Positions 59,300 through 64,000 of a DNA stretch of 64,000 nt are shown piece by piece. Made by a program: the position numbers and the translations under genes. Position 1 is the stretch's first letter, and each line of letters starts with the position of its first letter. The notes under the pieces are model-generated. The model ran no database searches. It had not been told where the DNA came from and saw nothing but the letters and a program-made list of their open reading frames with translations. Source of the stretch: Streptomyces tailanensis (lineage in GTDB: Bacteria > Actinomycetota > Actinomycetes > Streptomycetales > Streptomycetaceae); NCBI RefSeq assembly GCF_008386495.1, contig NZ_VTHJ01000048.1:1-64000 (forward strand). Direction: 5' to 3'.

Positions 59300-59326
59300 G
59301 GGCGTCCACACACAGGACGTACGCCC
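59300..59326 (+). terminator. hairpin terminator between DUF5999 and gcvP
   Basis: GGGCGTCC (59300-59307) pairs with GGA (59315-59317) and CGCCC (59322-59326) across a seven-base loop and a four-base bulge. It lies between the converging DUF5999 and gcvP genes. Confidence 0.5.
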
Positions 59327-59392
59327 GGACATATGAGGGGCCGGAACGGAGAAGCACTCTCCGACCCGGCCCCGACGCGTATCCGCGGGCGA

Positions 59393-62287
<2,895 letters not shown>

Positions 62288-62356
62288 TGCGGAGGCCTCC
62301 TGGTCTGACGCGACCTTCGAGGGGCACCACAGCAGGGGTGCCCGGACGGCCTCCCC

Positions 62357-62551
62357 CTCTGTCATCTCAACCTGAGAGCTTCACCGGTCCAGGTACGAAC
62401 CGGCTTTCACCGTCGGTGAGAGCGGAAGCCGTCGACACCCGCTCTGCTTTCCAGAGTGACCTCGTCCGTGCGGTACGTGGGCCTGAGAGATTCCGGGGAG
62501 GATTTGCTCCTTCGGCGCCTCCGATGGTGTCTGGAGGACTCTCCCGCACGG
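62357..62551 (-). promoter_or_regulatory. tandem glycine riboswitch upstream of gcvP
   Basis: On the gcvP transcript, aptamer 1 (62551 to 62466) is closed by an 8-bp stem (CCGTGCGG with CCGCACGG) and carries the glycine-riboswitch core GGGAGAGTCC and a GCGCCGAAGGAGCAA segment ending in TCTCTCAGGC. Aptamer 2 (62456 to 62357) is closed by CTCTG/CAGAG and has GGAAAGCAGAGCGGG and a matching GAAGCTCTCAGG end. A 7-bp hairpin (62322-62343) between it and the start codon could be the expression platform. This is the known gcv-leader architecture in Streptomyces. Confidence 0.9.
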
Positions 62552-62680
62552 GGTCAACAGCCGCTGCCAGCGTATCAGCGCGGTCCACGCACATGCCTTC
62601 GAGTGGCCGCCTTCCCCAATGTGCCTTTTCGTAGTGGTGAGAGACGATTTGCAACCCCTTTGCGACCACTTGGAGGGCAC

Positions 62681-63049
62681 GTGCAGACCGACATCGATCC
62701 GCGCAACCTGATCGGCCGCAAGGCGTTCGACCGCAAGGGCACCAAGCTCGGCACCGTCGACGAGGTCTACCTCGACGACGCGACCGGCATCCCCGAGTGG
62801 GCCGCGATACGCATGGGCCTCTTCGGCCGTGACGCGTTCGTCCCCCTCGAGCCCAGCGAACTCATCGAAGGCACCCTCCGAGTCCCCTTCGACCGCTCCC
62901 TCATCAAAGACGCCCCCGACTTCGGCGTAGGCCGCCACCTCTCCCCCGAGCAAGAACTCCAGCTCTACCACCACTACGGCCTCGACATAGCCCCTCCACC
63001 CCCGCTCAACCACAACTCCACGAACACAACAACCCAGGAGGACCCCTGA
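62681..63049 (+). CDS. PRC-barrel domain protein
   Basis: A 122-residue small protein: the PRC-barrel (residues 5-75) reads NLIGRKAFDRKGTKLGTVDEVYLDDATG and DAFVPLEPSELIEGTLRVPF, as in photosynthetic reaction centre H subunits and RimM. Standalone PRC proteins of actinobacteria are stress-related but otherwise uncharacterised. The C-terminus (after DFGVGRHLS) becomes Pro/Asn/Thr-rich. GGAGGG lies four to five bases before the GTG. It is divergent from gcvP and its riboswitch, whose leader fills the space between. Confidence 0.87.
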   Translation: MQTDIDPRNLIGRKAFDRKGTKLGTVDEVYLDDATGIPEWAAIRMGLFGRDAFVPLEPSELIEGTLRVPFDRSLIKDAPDFGVGRHLSPEQELQLYHHYGLDIAPPPPLNHNSTNTTTQEDP

Positions 63050-63207
63050 CCAACCCCAACCCCTGGATCACCACCCCCCACCGGGACATCCCTCCCCGCC
63101 CCGCCAGGACAGCAACTTCTCCCACGCACTGGCTTCGCCTCCGCACCCCACCAGGACAGCCACTTCGCCCACCCGACGAGCGTTGATTCCGCACCCGCCA
63201 GAACAGC

Positions 63208-64000
63208 TGTCGGTGGCCGTGACAAAATCCAGGTGTGCGGCCAGTTGAGTCCAGGCTGATGGCCACCGGTAGTCCAGGTGGACGGCCTGTTGTTCCTGAT
63301 CGCTTCCTTATCTGACGAAGCCCTCTCCGTCCGGTTTGCTGTGTTTGCGATCATCAGCAACCGGCCGGAGAGGTCCTGTGACGAAGTCTGACAGAGAGAT
63401 CATGGAAATCTTTGAGGCGTACGACCTGACGGAGACAGTCTGGTCGGCGGCCGCACTCACGGGGCACGACCCGAAGACGGTCAAGCGGTACGTCGAGGCC
63501 CGTGAGGTCGGGCGCAACCCGTACGCACGCGAGCCGCGACCGAAGATGATCGACGCGTTCCTGGAGAAGATCGAGGAGTGGGTCGAGCAGTCCAAGGCGA
63601 CGATCCGCGCTGACGTGGTCCACGAGAAGCTGGCGAAGATGGGCTACTCGGGCAGTGCGCGCTCGACCCGGCGGGCGGTGAACGCTACGAAGACCGCGTG
63701 GAAGGCGGGCAAGCGCCGGACCTACCGGCCCTGGATCCCGGAGCCGGGCCGGTGGCTGCAGTTCGACTGGGGAGAAGGGCCTCGGATCGGCGGGCGTCGG
63801 ACCTGGCTGTTCTGCGCGTGGCTGTCGTGGTCGCGTTTCCGGGTGGTCATCCCGGTCCGGGACTGCACCCTGGGCACGCTGGTCGCCTGCCTGGACACCA
63901 CATTGCGCCGGATCGGCGGGGCGCCGACCTACGTACTGACCGACAACGCGAAGACGGTCACCGTCGAGCACATCGCCGGGATCCCGGTCCGACACCCGCA
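63208..64000 (+). mobile_element. IS21-family insertion sequence, left end only
   Basis: The element starts near TGTCGGTGGCCGTGACAAAA (63208) and contains two internal repeats, 63226-63242 and 63271-63287, that match at 14 of 17 positions, the layout of IS21-type terminal repeats. The first transposase gene begins at 63378 and is cut off by the window edge. The right end, the second gene (istB) and target duplication are outside the window. Confidence 0.7.
63378..64000 (+). CDS. IS21-family transposase IstA, truncated by the window
   Basis: The first 207 codons of an IstA-type DDE transposase. A helix-turn-helix (TVWSAAALTGHDPKTVKRY) is followed by a second one (ATIRADVVHEKLAKMGYSGS), the linker PWIPEPGRWLQFDWGEG with first catalytic Asp at 130, and the second Asp at 189 in YVLTDNAKT; the Glu lies beyond the window. 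The reading frame is open and lacks stops. The GTG has GGAGAGG four bases before it. Transposition would also need istB, expected just to the right. Confidence 0.9.
   Translation, partial: MTKSDREIMEIFEAYDLTETVWSAAALTGHDPKTVKRYVEAREVGRNPYAREPRPKMIDAFLEKIEEWVEQSKATIRADVVHEKLAKMGYSGSARSTRRAVNATKTAWKAGKRRTYRPWIPEPGRWLQFDWGEGPRIGGRRTWLFCAWLSWSRFRVVIPVRDCTLGTLVACLDTTLRRIGGAPTYVLTDNAKTVTVEHIAGIPVRHP

Overview
The window is a high-GC actinobacterial chromosome segment, almost certainly from a Streptomyces. GC-rich third codon positions, many GTG/TTG starts, GGAGG-type ribosome binding sites, several apparently leaderless genes, a TTA-containing (bldA-type) gene and a divergent tuf3 lying in the same stretch as ung and gcvP all point that way. 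From memory, S. coelicolor carries tuf3, ung and gcvP in the SCO13xx part of its chromosome; no alignment was run. There is no biosynthetic gene cluster, CRISPR array, tRNA or rRNA. Most of the window is small metabolic, transport and regulatory units with their own promoters. About a dozen regulator/target pairs have readable operator-like repeats.

0.3-10 kb: a MarR regulator, an orphan secreted iron-type binding protein and a CoA-binding protein followed by a truncated second copy of itself; a universal stress protein; a MoxR ATPase/VWA pair; a TetR regulator divergent from an FMN reductase with two palindromic sites; a YbaK-type deacylase; an XRE-cupin regulator divergent from an EamA exporter. 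10-22 kb: two left-handed beta-helix enzymes, a DedA protein, a secreted carboxylesterase, a hotdog thioesterase-like protein, a Gln/Pro-rich membrane protein, a probably leaderless MFS transporter, a spermidine-synthase-like protein, EF-Tu3 (tuf3) preceded by a long structured leader, a TVP38-type membrane protein and a thiolase divergent from an HxlR regulator across a perfect 11-bp inverted repeat.

22-40 kb: a three-gene carbohydrate operon (Gfo/Idh oxidoreductase, PmoA/DUF6807, cupin) with an upstream LacI-like operator; uppP; a twice-frameshifted GIY-YIG pseudogene; a small TTA-containing gene coupled to a chloramphenicol-phosphotransferase-like kinase; SDR, expansin-like protein, quinone reductase, serine hydrolase, DUF4291, SnoaL-like protein, apolipoprotein N-acyltransferase, a second Gfo/Idh enzyme, DinB protein, lipoprotein and ung. 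40-53 kb: an orphan peptide-binding lipoprotein, two SDR genes, a HipA-like kinase coupled to DUF3037, a Rieske lipoprotein, an isochorismatase-fold protein that has lost its catalytic residues, a PPOX protein, LysR/EamA, MocR/PPOX/PaiB and another EamA gene next to a Clp-N protein. 53-64 kb: SRPBCC, PadR, PhzF, CPBP protease, glutamate-cysteine ligase, unknown proteins, DUF5999, gcvP under a tandem glycine riboswitch, a PRC-barrel protein and the left end of an IS21-family element cut by the window edge.

The best candidates for under-described biology are the HipA-like kinase/DUF3037 pair without a HipB antitoxin, the tuf3 leader, the bldA-controlled small gene coupled to a kinase, the MocR-PPOX-PaiB cluster, and the degenerate isochorismatase.
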